Of a stretch of 64,000 nucleotides of DNA, positions 24,163 to 36,300 are shown in pieces (position 1 is the first letter of the stretch; each line of letters begins with the position of its first letter). The position numbers and the translations under genes are program-made. Source of the stretch: Mytilus trossulus (Eukaryota; Mollusca; Bivalvia; Mytilida; Mytilidae); NCBI RefSeq assembly GCF_036588685.1, contig NC_086375.1, forward strand, positions 48,306,955-48,370,954. The letters run 5' to 3'. Below the pieces are notes generated by a model that was not told where the DNA came from, did no database searches, and saw nothing but the letters and a program-made list of their open reading frames with translations.

Positions 24163-24168
24163 AATAAA
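24163..24168 (+). terminator. polyadenylation signal AATAAA of gene B
   Basis: AATAAA begins 22 bp after the TGA at 24139-24141. Confidence 0.6.
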
Positions 24169-25254
24169 TGATCTGTAAATATAAATTATAAATGCAATGT
24201 GTACATACTTGATTGTGGCAATAGAAATCAACTTTTAAGAGTTTATGTTTACTATAAGGTACAGGAAATGACTGTTGGAGTTTCAATATAGTTTTTAGCT
24301 CTCCTGGCCCATCACTGTCGTCTGTCGTTGTCCATCATTGTCATCTGTTAACTTTTACAAAAATCTTCTCCTCTGAAACTATTTGGCCAAAATAAAACTG
24401 AACTTGGCCTAAATCATCCTTGGTATAATTAGTTTAGAATACTTATCCCATGACATTGCCCATGAACTGAGATGGCTTTTATGACTAAAATTTAACATAT
24501 AGGGAAACAATGCACTTTTTGGAGATTTTTCTTATGAATTCTTGTCTTGTTGTCAACGTTGGAGCGTGTCCTTTGTTGAATATGCACATAGACCTGACCA
24601 AGGTGAGAGAGTCAGACATAGGCTCTTGATAGCCTCTTTTTTTCATGTTTTACAGAAACCATTAGCTAGAGTGAAACTTTTATTAGCAAACATGTTTAAC
24701 AGTTAAATCAAGTCTACAAGTAAAGGCAACATGGATGGAATTTGTCAACTAGCTACTTTTTGGAGTTATTGTACTGAACAACTAGTTTTACCTATTTTAT
24801 GGTTGTTTTGCAAAATCAAAGATGAATAGATAGCAACAGTATATAGCAATAGTGTTCAGCACAAAGGAGAGACAAAAAATACCAAACTCATTAGTCGAAA
24901 ATAAATTAACAACATCATTGGAAACAAAGAAAAAGAACTAGTCAGAGATAAACAACAGAATACAAAACACAATTTAGAAGATCATAGAAACTAAATACTG
25001 AGCAACATGAACCCTTAACAAATCTGTTGGTGAGTACAGGTGCTCCTGAGGGGTTGGCGGATCCTGCTCCACACATGTCATTCAGTAAGTCAGAAATAGT
25101 CAACTGACTCCTAATACAAGTTACGTCCCCTGTGGTGACATTTATAGATTATTTTGCATTGATCAATAAATTAATAGTCTGGAGTTGAAGAAAAACTGTA
25201 ATAAACAGCTGCGTCATGAGCGCATGATACGCCCAACGTCTTGTGTGGAAGTTT

Positions 25255-26145
25255 TATGCAATAGTCATAAATGGTTCTAAAGTTTTAAGCAATAACCATT
25301 TTTTGTTTTTGAGACACAGCGGGACATGTGACCCCCACTTACCCTGGGTTTTTTAACAACAAACTAAATATCACTAAAATAAAATTTTGAATCAAACTAG
25401 AAAGTATACAGATCTTTAGATTAATATACAAAGAAGTGTGTACAGTTTCAAGCAATAATCATAAATTGTTATTGAAATACAGAGTGACATGTAAAACAAA
25501 ACTCCCCTTTTTTTACAAAATACTCAATAACTCAAAAATAGAAATTTGAGTCATTACCTAAAAGTATACAGATCTTTAGATTAATGTGACAAAGATGTGT
25601 GAAAAGTTTTAAGCAACTATCATAAATCGTTTTTGAGATATGGCATGACATGTATAAAAAAAACTCCCCATTTTTTACAAAATAATCAATAACTAAAAAA
25701 TAAAATGTTGAATCATCACCAAAAAGTATACAGATCTTAAGATTAATATAACAAAGAAGAGTGTTAAGTTTAAGCAATAATCAGAAATCGTTTTTGAGAT
25801 ACAGCGCGACATTTAAAAAAAAAACTCCCCCTTTTTTACAAAATACTCATTAACTCAAAAATGAAACTTTGAATAATCACCAACAAGTATACAGATATTA
25901 AGATTACTATAACTAAGAAGTGTGTAAAGTTTTAAGCAATAATCAAGAATCGTTTTTGAGATACAGTGCCACATGTGAACAAAAAAACACACGGTTTTAG
26001 TTACAAAGTGCTGTAACTCAAAAAGTATAAATATTTTTTTTCACCAAAAAGTATACAGATCATTTGACTATCATAAGAAACAACTATATCAAGTTTCATG
26101 AAATTTGGATAAGTTGTTCTCAAGTTACGGTGCGACATATTTACG
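25255..26145. repeat. tandem array, about 160-bp period, 5-6 copies
   Basis: Each unit runs: a GACATGT plus AAAAACTCCCC stretch, TTTTTTACAAAATA, TCAATAACT, AAAGTATACAGATCTTAAGA, AAGTTTTAAGCAATAATCA, CGTTTTTGAGATACAG. Unit joints (GACATG) fall at about 25323, 25488, 25646, 25808, 25969 and 26134. The last unit runs into a GACAGACAGACGGACAG microsatellite. Copies differ by substitutions and small indels, so the array is not recent. Confidence 0.8.
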
Positions 26146-26397
26146 CCGGACAGACAGACGGACAGACGGAGAGACACCGAACATTCGTTTACCATAATAC
26201 CTCCCGTCAAAATTTTGACTAGTGATGTACACTACTAGTTATAAGATTTAATGATATTATTCTTTTTTCTTTTTTTTAAACTTTATAAATCAACCACAAC
26301 TGATACTAAAAGAAGAAAAGAAAATTATCATATTTTATACCAAGTGAGTGATTCACAATCATTGGAACATCTTGTTTGTCATATATTTGCAAGTGCC

Positions 26398-26552
26398 CAG
26401 GGGCAGATGCAGGAATTTTCGAAAGGGGGGGTGCTAACCCAGGGCAAAGGGGGGGTGCAAAACATATGTCCCGATACAAATGCATTGATCGGCAAAAATA
26501 AAGGGGGGGGGGGGTGCGCACCCCCGGAACCCCCCCTCTGGATCCGCCACTG
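26398..26552. mobile_element. hAT-like MITE
   Basis: Ends are CAGGGGCAGATGCAG and, reversed, CAGTGGCGGATCCAG. AAGTGC stands just outside both ends (26391-26396 and 26553-26558), compatible with a decayed 8-bp hAT target duplication. The interior is G-rich with two GGGTGC blocks and shares GTCCCGATACAAATGCATTG-like text with the copy at 10199. Confidence 0.7.
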
Positions 26553-27240
26553 AAGTGCTGTGTTTCTTATACATGTATATCATTGTGACAAATTGAATTG
26601 ACCTTTTACAAATCCTTGGTTAATTTTAACAGAATTCACCATAAAAAAATATTAAACACAATTAAAGAAACATTTCTTGAAGAATAAGGGGGTTGATATC
26701 ACAAATGCTGAGTCCAAAATGCGTTTGAAAGCACAACAAAATAAATACACACAGACTGGGACTATTATACCAGTGAAAATGAATTAGATATAAACCAGAA
26801 GTCCATTACTATAAACTAGTAATTTACTTTTGATATTACAGATTATTTGAACACTAAAAGCAGCGTTTTGTATAGTATGTCTTACTATACAAATACTTGT
26901 TAAAAGTTACCCCCCCCCCCCCCCCCCCAAAAAAAAAATATGAGAAAAAAGGAGGGTCCATCCCACCAGCTCCTGTGCCTTAAAAAAGTTCTGAACCAAT
27001 ATTACAAAATAATTCCCTAAAAAAAAAACACAAAAAAAAGGGGTATACATATAAATGATCCGTAAAAAATTTGCATGTTCGTTTGGCGTGACTTTTCGTA
27101 TTACCCACTATATTTCAAGCGTCTTAAAGATATATTTTGTGCAGCAGTGCGCTTATTCGTATGACATTTGACTTTTAATTAGATGCGCATATATGATTAG
27201 TTGAAATTTTGACCAATGAAATATCGGCATACAGGTAACG

Positions 27241-27405
27241 TAGGTACAGCGGGGAAGGAAGAACGGAGATAGAAGGAAAGAAGGTCCTTGGCATTTGCGA
27301 GGGATCTCAATTATGTTCTACAAAGTCAGGTTAAAGATATATTCCGAAGAAGAAAAACATTCATATATCCTCTCCATCAAGACGTAGATTTATCCTTTGC
27401 CTTTG
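27241..27405 (+). other. candidate 5' non-coding exon of the SERTA-domain gene
   Basis: A purine-rich, relatively GC-rich stretch (GGAAGGAAGAACGGAGATAG) ends in a good donor, CTTTG|GTGAGTAA at 27405/27406. The coding exon 1 kb downstream starts with acceptor TTGTTATTTCAG at 28405, 21 bp before its ATG, so an upstream leader exon is required. Its start is not defined. Confidence 0.4.
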
Positions 27406-28426
27406 GTGAGTAACTAACATTATTTAGCATTTTGATGCTTCGTACTTTCTCAGGGGTCATTGATCTCTTCGAAGAAAGCAAACAAAGTTATTTATCGTCG
27501 TATACGTTGTAGCACTATAAGAATTATTAAGAGGAACGTAAATACTTAAACTGATAGTAAAAATTTTTTCTGTGTTTTCATTTTAAAACGTTAAACAAGA
27601 GTATCGTATAAATCATCAGTGTTGAGATCAAATCGAGGCTCAGCTTTTCCAAGATGGAGATTTTATGGTCCTAATAAATTATTATTTGGTCATGTTTTTT
27701 GTTAGTTTTGCCTGTTTTGTGACAAATTACTCAAGGAGTAAAACGAAATGATCATAACTTTCGTAATTGACTATACACTTTCTTTTTGAATCGCATTACT
27801 CAGCATTGTATGTATATTTGTGTACTTGGCAACAGGAAGTGGTTCTATAAATAGAATAAAATTTCTGGAAATTGAACTTTGTTGTCTATTTGGAAAATCC
27901 CATTTACTTAGAAAGCTGAATGGAGAGCTCAAAACTAATTTGGTGAATGAATCTATTACCGTTAAGGTACAACTTCATAGTCAAAGGTATTCTCAAAGAT
28001 ATTTAATTACAATTTTCATTCCAAAAACAAATTATTTTAACATCATTTCATACTGAAGTGCAATGTTTTTTATTTTCTGTATTGAAAAAGGGCAGAAAGA
28101 TTTACCATATCCAAATAGAAATACATATTATTTAACATAAACATGAATAATTATACTTTCATGGTTGTCTAAATTTGTCATAAAATTTCAATTAAAATAT
28201 AAACGTATCTAAGATTGAAGGGTCCAAGGATGTATTGTGGAACTGACAATATAAACAGTTCAGTGGAAATAAATTCCCTTCACCAAAATCTTTTCAGCAG
28301 GAAAAATCAATGTCATGTTTTCTTTGATCTTTTTTCAATGTGTCTTGATCAAAACACCAGTTGTTATATGAATTATTTTAATCAAAGTTATTATTGTTAT
28401 TTCAGACTTAAAAAAATAAATTCAAC

Positions 28427-29158
28427 ATGGGACTGAAAAGAAAATTTGATGAACCTGCAGAAACTGGAGTTTTTCAGAGACAGTCGATACTAGATATTTC
28501 AATGTTCAAACTGCAATCAAGTCCTGTGAAAAGAGTTGAACCTTCACTTCTTAGATCTGTCCTCATTCTCAACACACTAAAACACATTGAAGTTGAACTT
28601 CAAAAAGATGGAGTGCAGTCCAGTTTACCAGACAGTGCTTCTTTTTCACTAGATGACAATTCTGACATTTCAATGGACATTTTACCAGATTTACATGCAA
28701 CCCATGATCATATATTGCAAAATGACACAAATGTGCTAAATACATCGAAAGCAACCACTAGTCCACTACCACCAATAGAAACTTTTGTAGAATTGTCTAA
28801 CGTTTCTTGTACAGAACCAAATGCATTGAAACCACATGATGAAAGAACAAGGTGTGATAAAAGTGACTTTTTCCAATCTCATCACTTTCATTCAGCATCA
28901 CCAACTAGAGTGGAAGACATGTTAGCAGATTTAGATTTCTCACAGACAGATTTTGACATATTCTCAACTCTTGCGTCAAGCATGAAATTGACACCTCTTA
29001 GTGCTGAAGAAGTTATTCACTCGTTCCCGGTGCACTCAAATGTCATCTCAGAAAGTTATGCATCTTTGTTCAATGCCTCTGTAAACAATTCTACATGTAA
29101 GGGTGAAGTTCTTCCAGAAGAAATTGAAAATATAATGCAAATTCTTGTAGGGACATGA
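28427..29158 (+). CDS. SERTA-domain protein (SERTAD / CDCA4 family)
   Basis: A single coding exon of 243 codons; the ATG lies 21 bp after an acceptor. The N-terminus MGLKRKFDE resembles the basic start of CDCA4. Residues 18-62 form the SERTA domain (RQSILDISMFKLQ, then EPSLLRSVLILNTLKHIEVE and LQKDG), which in the vertebrate family binds cyclin-dependent kinase and transcription partners. A long acidic Ser/Thr-rich middle follows. It includes DMLADLDFSQTDFDIFSTLA, an acidic-hydrophobic stretch typical of activation segments. The C-terminus EIENIMQILVGT matches the conserved tail of SERTAD proteins. The family acts in the nucleus as transcriptional co-regulators linked to E2F/DP. The exact orthologue (SERTAD2, SERTAD4 or CDCA4) cannot be fixed by eye. 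The neighbouring genes are functionally unrelated. Confidence 0.9.
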   Translation: MGLKRKFDEPAETGVFQRQSILDISMFKLQSSPVKRVEPSLLRSVLILNTLKHIEVELQKDGVQSSLPDSASFSLDDNSDISMDILPDLHATHDHILQNDTNVLNTSKATTSPLPPIETFVELSNVSCTEPNALKPHDERTRCDKSDFFQSHHFHSASPTRVEDMLADLDFSQTDFDIFSTLASSMKLTPLSAEEVIHSFPVHSNVISESYASLFNASVNNSTCKGEVLPEEIENIMQILVGT

Positions 29159-32100
29159 CACAAAAACATTTGTAGACCATATCTGTAGTGTGTCATTGTT
29201 CACAGTGGTGCCGGTAGTGGTTGTGAATCACATCCATGCCATATTGTGCAATTCTCATATTAATTTAAAATCATTATGACATGTTATGTATAGACTGTTG
29301 AGATTTTATATTTTGTTGTTTTTGAAACATTATTAGAAGGCATCAGAGTACTGCCATATAAAGACACATCTTAATTGTGCCTAAAATTCAAACCAGTTTA
29401 TAAAACATTCCAAACCCGTTTGTATTTTTTATGTACTACTGTTAGATTTATATATGTGCAAGTATGATGCATTAAGTTGTTCTTGCTGAGAAGTGTAAAA
29501 TAATCTTCTTTTCATAATTGTGTACATGTGATTATAAATGAAAGAAGTAGTGCTTATTAAAGCCTTACTCAGTGCTCATGTCTTGCTGTTACATTAACAA
29601 TCCAACAACATTTAAAGTTGAGATTGAAGTTTTAATCTAGACAAAATATCACAAAAATTGTTATATTTATAAGCTTAATTGTGCATATTTACATGGCACA
29701 TGAAGTTTTGTTCAAACTAAGCTATTGCATACTTCAGTAAGTTAAATGTAGATGACACATGTTTATATGATGTTTTAAAGTACATTACAGTTAACTGTTT
29801 GTACATGTTGTGTCTTTGAAATGGAAGTTAGGTATATGCAATATCTATTTTGAAAGTGCTGGGATGACGAAAAGAGTTTGAGATTTGATAATGATAATTT
29901 GAATTTAACTTGTAAACATTAATATATGCTTAATGAACAAATGAATTGATTTGACATTTTTGAGTTAATTTGTAGAACCTTCAAAGAAGGCAGTATTAAG
30001 ATAAAGGAAAACATTTCCAAAGACTGAAAAGTACAAGGGTCATGCAAAATTAATGGTACATGTATGCATAGTTTTATTCTACTTGTAATTCTGAACATAA
30101 AAGATATATTTGTAAATCTGGAATATTTAAAGATACAATTTGTAATCAAATTTTAATTGATTTATTCCTCTTTATAATGTGCAATATTTTCAAAACTGCT
30201 GAAATGGTCACATATTTTACTCAAAAAGAAAATCGCATTCAGCTTATAAACTCTAGTACAGTCAATGTAGTCCAATCTTATGCTTGCCTATACATTGCTT
30301 ATATTTATGAATACATTTGCTTTGGTCTTGTTACCAGCTTGTTTTGATGACAGCCCTCAGACTTGTACAGTGAATGGGCATAAAATTTGTTTTACCGTTG
30401 TATGTATATCAAACTCTTATATTTCACTATTTTCTTTTTGCATAAAATAGAAAAGCACAACGCAAACAGATTGGTGATTTCTTTAATAGACTGACCCTTT
30501 ATGGATTGTAACAGTTTATGTATAACATTTGTACTTAACTTAATTGTGATAAATTAAACTTTTAACAGTGTGAAATGAAAACTTGTAGGCAATAATTTGA
30601 TTTTTCTTGTGTTATCTTTAAAGGGGTAATTGCATATACATTTAGGTTTTGAAAATTGTTTGTTTATAAATAGGTTGCAATTTTCTTCGTACTGTTGATT
30701 TTAATTATTATTTATAAATGCAGTTGTTGGTAATCATAAAAAGACTAAAAGTAAAACATAAACAGTATTTATGCAGATCTACATTTGTAAAATAAAATTC
30801 ATGAACAAAATTAAGTCAAGAGCACAACCTGTGACTATGAAAGATAATTTCAGGCTGAAGATAAATAAAAAAAATTGTAAGACATAGATTCTCAAAATTC
30901 GTTTTATTTACTTTTACATGTAGTTTAAGAATTTTTAATATTTTGTTCGGCACTGGAATTTAATTATCATTCAAAGGAAATTTTCTGCATTTTAATATTA
31001 TTGAAGATTTTTTTCATCTTTTGAACTTTACTTGTTAGAAAACTGACAACCAAAAATTTGTATACTCAGTAAAAAATAATAAATTCATTTGTACCCTAAG
31101 AAATGTTATCTGTGAAATATTTGATTGACAGTCTTTGTGAAGCTGCTTGAATCTAAGATTTTTTGTAGCACCAAATGAATGATCACTCTACTGATCAGGT
31201 AATCCATCCATATGTTTACTTACAATAATATACTTCTCAGTATGGTCACTAATTACTGTATTTTACTTAAGTTTTAATTTGAATTTTTAAATCAGGGTGT
31301 TTTATCTTGTGTTTTTTTTTTAACAAAACTTGTAATTTTACACGAATATTTTGTTGTGAAGTTGTACATTTCATTAGTATTCATTGAATATGTTTATAAA
31401 TGGATCATTATTTATTTATTGAAGCCATGTTTTCATGCATTTTATCATGTTTGAGCCAAATCAAGAATATTTTATTCTTTTGATATATGCAATTATTTAT
31501 TGTTCATTGACATTTGTATGATAAGTACTTTTATTTATTTTTGTACAGAAGGCATTTGTTAAGAATCAAAGATCTATGTATATCATAGAAAAAATATAAT
31601 AGTGTTTCTTGTTGAAAAAATACAGATAAAGATGTTTATGATCTCAAAGTAGTAATAGATGTAGTGTTTAAGATGTAACCAGAGGGTATTGATCTGCAGC
31701 CAGGGTTTATTGTCAATGTCTCTTACCCAATAGTAATCCTAAAAAAAACTAGATGTAGATCACTGCAATGCCAGGAAGTCCAAGGTCTTTTTCTTAAATT
31801 TTGACAAGCCAATTTTGTGTATATCCATCATGTTGATACTTATATTTTGATAAGTGAGTTGTCATATTTAGAAAGTTTTGGATAATAAAGTGTTTAAAAT
31901 GAACAGGGAAAAAATATGACCAGATTATGCATAACTCTGTCAAATAATGTTGAAACTGGGGAAAAAAGATTGTATTTTAAATAGATTGGAATAATTGTTC
32001 TGTTTTGACTGACATTTAATCATTCCTGAACAGAATTAGCTCCCTTTACAACTATGCCATGTTCTCCTGTTAAATACCTAAAAAAAAGAAATAATTTAGC

Positions 32101-34150
32101 ACATTCATTCATTGTCAATTCATTTGAGGAAATGATACAATTTGTAAGTCTATCACTAAGCAATTCATATTTTTTTGTTTAATTCAAGTGGGAAAAACGT
32201 AATTATACAAAACACCAGATTTTCAAAATAATGTGAAAAAATGGCATTTCAATATGATTCAGCAGCTTCTTTGCTGTGTAGTTTTCTATTTAAACCAAAG
32301 AGTAAAACCTTTGTAGCAATGTTCTTTTTGAAGTTATTGATGGCAGTTGTTGGCAGCTTGTTGAAAGGAGTTTTGTGTGATAGAATACTGATGTGATATA
32401 CATCTACAGCAATACTTTTGTATATATATATAAAGGAATAATTTAAAACATGTTTTGTTATTTGTAAATACTATATTATGAATTCTATTACTCTATATTA
32501 TTATATTTATAGCATACTTAAATGATCTGATTTTGTAAATACATTTTCTGCCTTGTACATTTTGTTGATACTAGTCAGTTTTAGTTTGCAGAAGTAGGTA
32601 GCTATGTCTCTTCTTTTCGGGGGGATATTTCTTCTCCAAATCTCCAAAAGTTGCCTTTTTACCAAAGAGAACTAACTCAATTTAGTACCTCCAATTGAAC
32701 AGAATGAGTTTGAGACTAAAATATTCAATTCATTAAACTGCATGGTACAAAGTTAAATTGTTAATTAATCTTATAAATATGCAAAACAACGTGTACTATA
32801 TGATTTAAGAAAAACTAGTGAAATTGAATTGTATGAAACCTCTTGAACTATAAAAAATCACTGACTCCACCTTTTGTAAATTTGAAAATATTAACTGAAA
32901 GACATGCTCTGTTTATAGACATAACACAACAGATGGAAAATTAGAAAGTTTTTTATTTTGGTAGTCTTAATTTGCAATGTTATTGGTATCACTGGTACAC
33001 TTCTTGCTAAACTGAAGAGAGAATTTTGAAGCCATTATTTTTTTATAAGAAATAATTAGTAAAGACAGATGCATACCATGACAAATCATATGATAGTGGT
33101 ATTGTTACCATGTCCCACCTAGGATAGTACAGGGCATTCTGTTTCAGGATGTGCATTGCTTATTTTGTCGACTGTATCAGGTTAATAATGACTCATTTCA
33201 AGGTAGTTTTAATACAATATTGAAGTAACATCCAATTGAAACTTGGCACACCTATGTTCATTATGATGTGAACTTTTAGAATATATGCAAATTAATGGTT
33301 AAACTCAATTTTTCAGTTTACTAAACATGGAAATGTGATAGTGGAAGGGGTATATTTGATAAATTTTAAATTCCACAAAAATTATCAGTGTCATTGACAA
33401 GAGAACCAAATGATTTATCAAGTTGTCAGCTTTAATGCATTAGCATGGTTGTATTAAGCCACCTCATTGTTCTGTTTAGATATATAATTTGATCAATGTG
33501 TTGAACACATTTTTCAACTACTCTTTTTAGTTAAAAAAATGATTAAACAAACATTCATACTAATAGGTCAGAAAAATAGAACCAATTCCAATTCTTAGAC
33601 TCATAGCTCTACTTTCTGATTCATAAGCTTGGTTTTAAAATTCATATATGTATGATACTGAATTTGATTTCAATCTTACAATTACATAAAACATGTATGT
33701 CAATATTTAAATTTGTTTTTATTTGTTGAAAAATCATTTGAGAGAGAAGGGACACTGCTCTGTTAAAAAAATGTTTCAGTATTTTTTTCTACATATACCA
33801 GTATGTACTAATAATAACATTTTAACTGCAAGTTATAAGTAAATTTTAATTGGTTGTAAATTGTTTTTGTATTGAATTTTACTGAGAAAGGATCAACTTT
33901 TTAAATTTTTTATTGGGAAAATAAATTTCATGGGGTATAAACAGATGATAATTGAATTATGATGGCTTGTTTTGTAAGTAAGTCAATCGTGTCTCTTTTT
34001 ACATTTCATACCACATTCATGTCATTACTGTATTATAGAGAAATATTTTTGCAAACAAATTGATAGATTATATATGTTAATAAATATTTTATACCTTGAC
34101 ATGTTTTATTGTTGAGCCAGCTAATATAAGTTGCAGTTTGAGGCATTTAA
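29159..34150 (+). other. AU-rich tract, probable long 3' UTR of the SERTA-domain gene
   Basis: No exon or recognised mobile element is seen in 5 kb, which is unusual in this window. The tract is T-rich on the plus strand. It contains several possible poly(A) signals (ATTAAA about 29556, AATAAA at 30791-30796 and 31078-31083, others beyond) and overlapping ATTTA elements, including TTATTTATTTATT at about 31408-31420. The absence of dispersed repeats supports transcribed, selected sequence. How far the transcript reaches is unknown. Confidence 0.45.
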
Positions 34151-34391
34151 TACTCAATTTGTTTATTTACCCAAAAAAATCTGAAGTGACATTTGAATTA
34201 TTTCAAAATAACACTATGTGTCACTCTTGAGATAATTTCTGATATGTTGACAGAAAAATGTATTGAAAAAAAAACAACCTCCAAGGCTAATTTTAAAAAA
34301 GGGAAGCTCATTCACACTCTTTTAAAAAATAAGGAGTTTTACCTGACCTGTGGATCCTGTTACTCTGTGGTTGCTTAGACAATTCAAAGTT

Positions 34392-34760
34392 TATATCAAG
34401 TAGGAATGATAACCAATGAGTCAGCCACCAGAGAATAAAACATATAGACATAGCATTAAATGTCACTGTATGGCATTCAAAAATAAATAATACTCATACA
34501 GTATAATCAAAAGCTCGCAGGTCAAAATGTAAAACTGTTCAAACAAAAACAAAGGTTTTAACAAAATAAACTACCAAGAACCAAGACTTAATAACATGTT
34601 ACTGAATAGGGATTGATGCATTCAAAATGCAACTTGGTTAATAAAAAAAATGTGTGATAATGTTGCCAATAAGACAACTCTTCACAAGAGACCAAGTAAC
34701 AAGTTAACTGCTATAAGTCGCAGTTTAACCTTCAATAATAAGCAAAGCCCATGTTTGCAA
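34392..34760 (+). repeat. two diverged copies of the mussel AAGAAGATGTGG family
   Basis: The first copy (from about 34392) has GATAACCAATGAG, CATAGACATAGCATTAAATG and AAACTGTTCAAAC. The second (from about 34648) has GTGTGATAATGTTGCC, AAGACAACTCTTCACAAGAG, ACCTTCAATAATAAGCAAAG. Confidence 0.65.
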
Positions 34761-36285
34761 ATTTCCATTGTTCACTCATATGGGACCGTAGTTTGTAACA
34801 ACACAACTTTATTTAGGACAAACTTTGTGCATTGGAAACAACATTCTGGTGTTGTTAGTACCATATTTATCTTGATTTCTACTCTCACACAGTACATGTC
34901 ATGTTTCTTCACATGAGAATGTCATTGTTCTATACTGCTTATGTATTGATCAAATATTTAGCATGAGCGTAGAATTTTCATTATTTTAATGAAACAGCAA
35001 GGATATAGTTATCAAATATCAAAGAATTCTCATAAACATGCTACCTGAAAAGCAAAACTTAGACCTGCTGTTTCCATTGGCGATGAAAAAAAAATTAGTT
35101 TATTATAAGTTCAATTTAAGGGGAACCACTAGTGGTAGGTCAATTATACTTGTTATGCATATATGTATTGGCATTGGCATTGTCACATCTCATCTCCATG
35201 GAGTTTATGTTGCTCTGCCTGTCTATTATGATATTGACAGAATGCTGCAAAGTTTATGATATTAAGATTAACCACTATAAATGTGAAGTTAATTTGGTAT
35301 GCACTTGTCTTATAATTTGCAAGTCAACATTCCAAAGAAGATTACATGGCTCAAACTATATTATATTAAAGTAGCATGGTAACTTTTTTTTAGAAACGAC
35401 TTGGCGTATATAAAACTTCCTACATTCTGTCTACAAATGTGTCCAAGTAAAACTTAAAAAGACCTCAATATCTGTGTCAAACCTTCTTGATCATAAGATT
35501 TCTTAAATGCTCAAAAGACGATATCTGGGGGAAATATTGAAAAATCATTTTTGTTCATTTTTTCCCCATTTTACTGTTAAATTGACTCAGCAGTAAGTTA
35601 CAGGAAATGGTTAATTTTTTTAAGACACTTCTTCTTTTCAAAACTTCATGGAATTTAAAGAAAATTGGACCATCTTGAAAGACTTTGGTGGTCAAAATAT
35701 CCTGTCCAGACTAAAAATTTGAATGAATTTTTCTCTTCTATTTTCTGAAAAATAGATCAAATCTTTTAGCAGTTAACATTTGGTTAACATTTTGGGTTAA
35801 CGAAGTTTTTTTTTCAAAATAGTGTGGACACAAATAAGTTTGGATTGTAATTGATTTATTTGAGCACAATAAAAATAAGATGTGGTTTGATAGCCAATAA
35901 ACCGACTCTCCAATAATCTACAAAAAAACGCTTTATCACTCACAGTAGACTCTCAAACTAAATATCAGCTCAATATGAGATGGTGTTTAGAAAACAAGTC
36001 CGTAAAAAAGTTGCGTAACAACAGACGAAAACTGGTCGTCAAGATATAGTCTGCATAGTTAATAGTGATTGAATTGGTGATAAAATTAACTATCCCTCTC
36101 TCCATTATGATAAATTAAATTTGAGAATCTGAAAAATAAATAAGCCATAAGATATCCAGATAGTATCGTGCACATGATTTTTTTCAAACAAGTGCCTGTG
36201 TTGAGTTGTCTTTCTTCTGATGAAATGAACACTTCAGTCTAAATAAAAAATAAATATCTAAAAGGTGAAGGTCAGAGATGTCAGG
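34761..36285. other. intergenic / promoter side of the FEZ gene
   Basis: No gene seen. A mussel repeat start (AAGATGTGGTTTGATAGCCA) lies at about 35877. The last 100 bp before the FEZ start are AT-rich, with no visible TATA box in a good place. Confidence 0.4.
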
Positions 36286-36300
36286 ATGCGGGGAATGAAA

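Larger units (their letters stand above)
24169..27240. other. intergenic, repeats only
   Basis: No gene seen. Contains a mollusc repeat with AGCTCTCCTGGCCCATCACTG (about 24296-24660), the 160-bp tandem array at 25255-26145, a hAT-like MITE at 26398-26552, and a run of 19 C followed by 10 A at 26910-26938. Confidence 0.55.

Noticed and set aside
36265-36300. Start of FEZ at 36265
   Set aside because: The codon there is GTG. The ATG at 36301 has a better context and fits the family N-terminus; ATGs at 36286 and 36295 remain possible.
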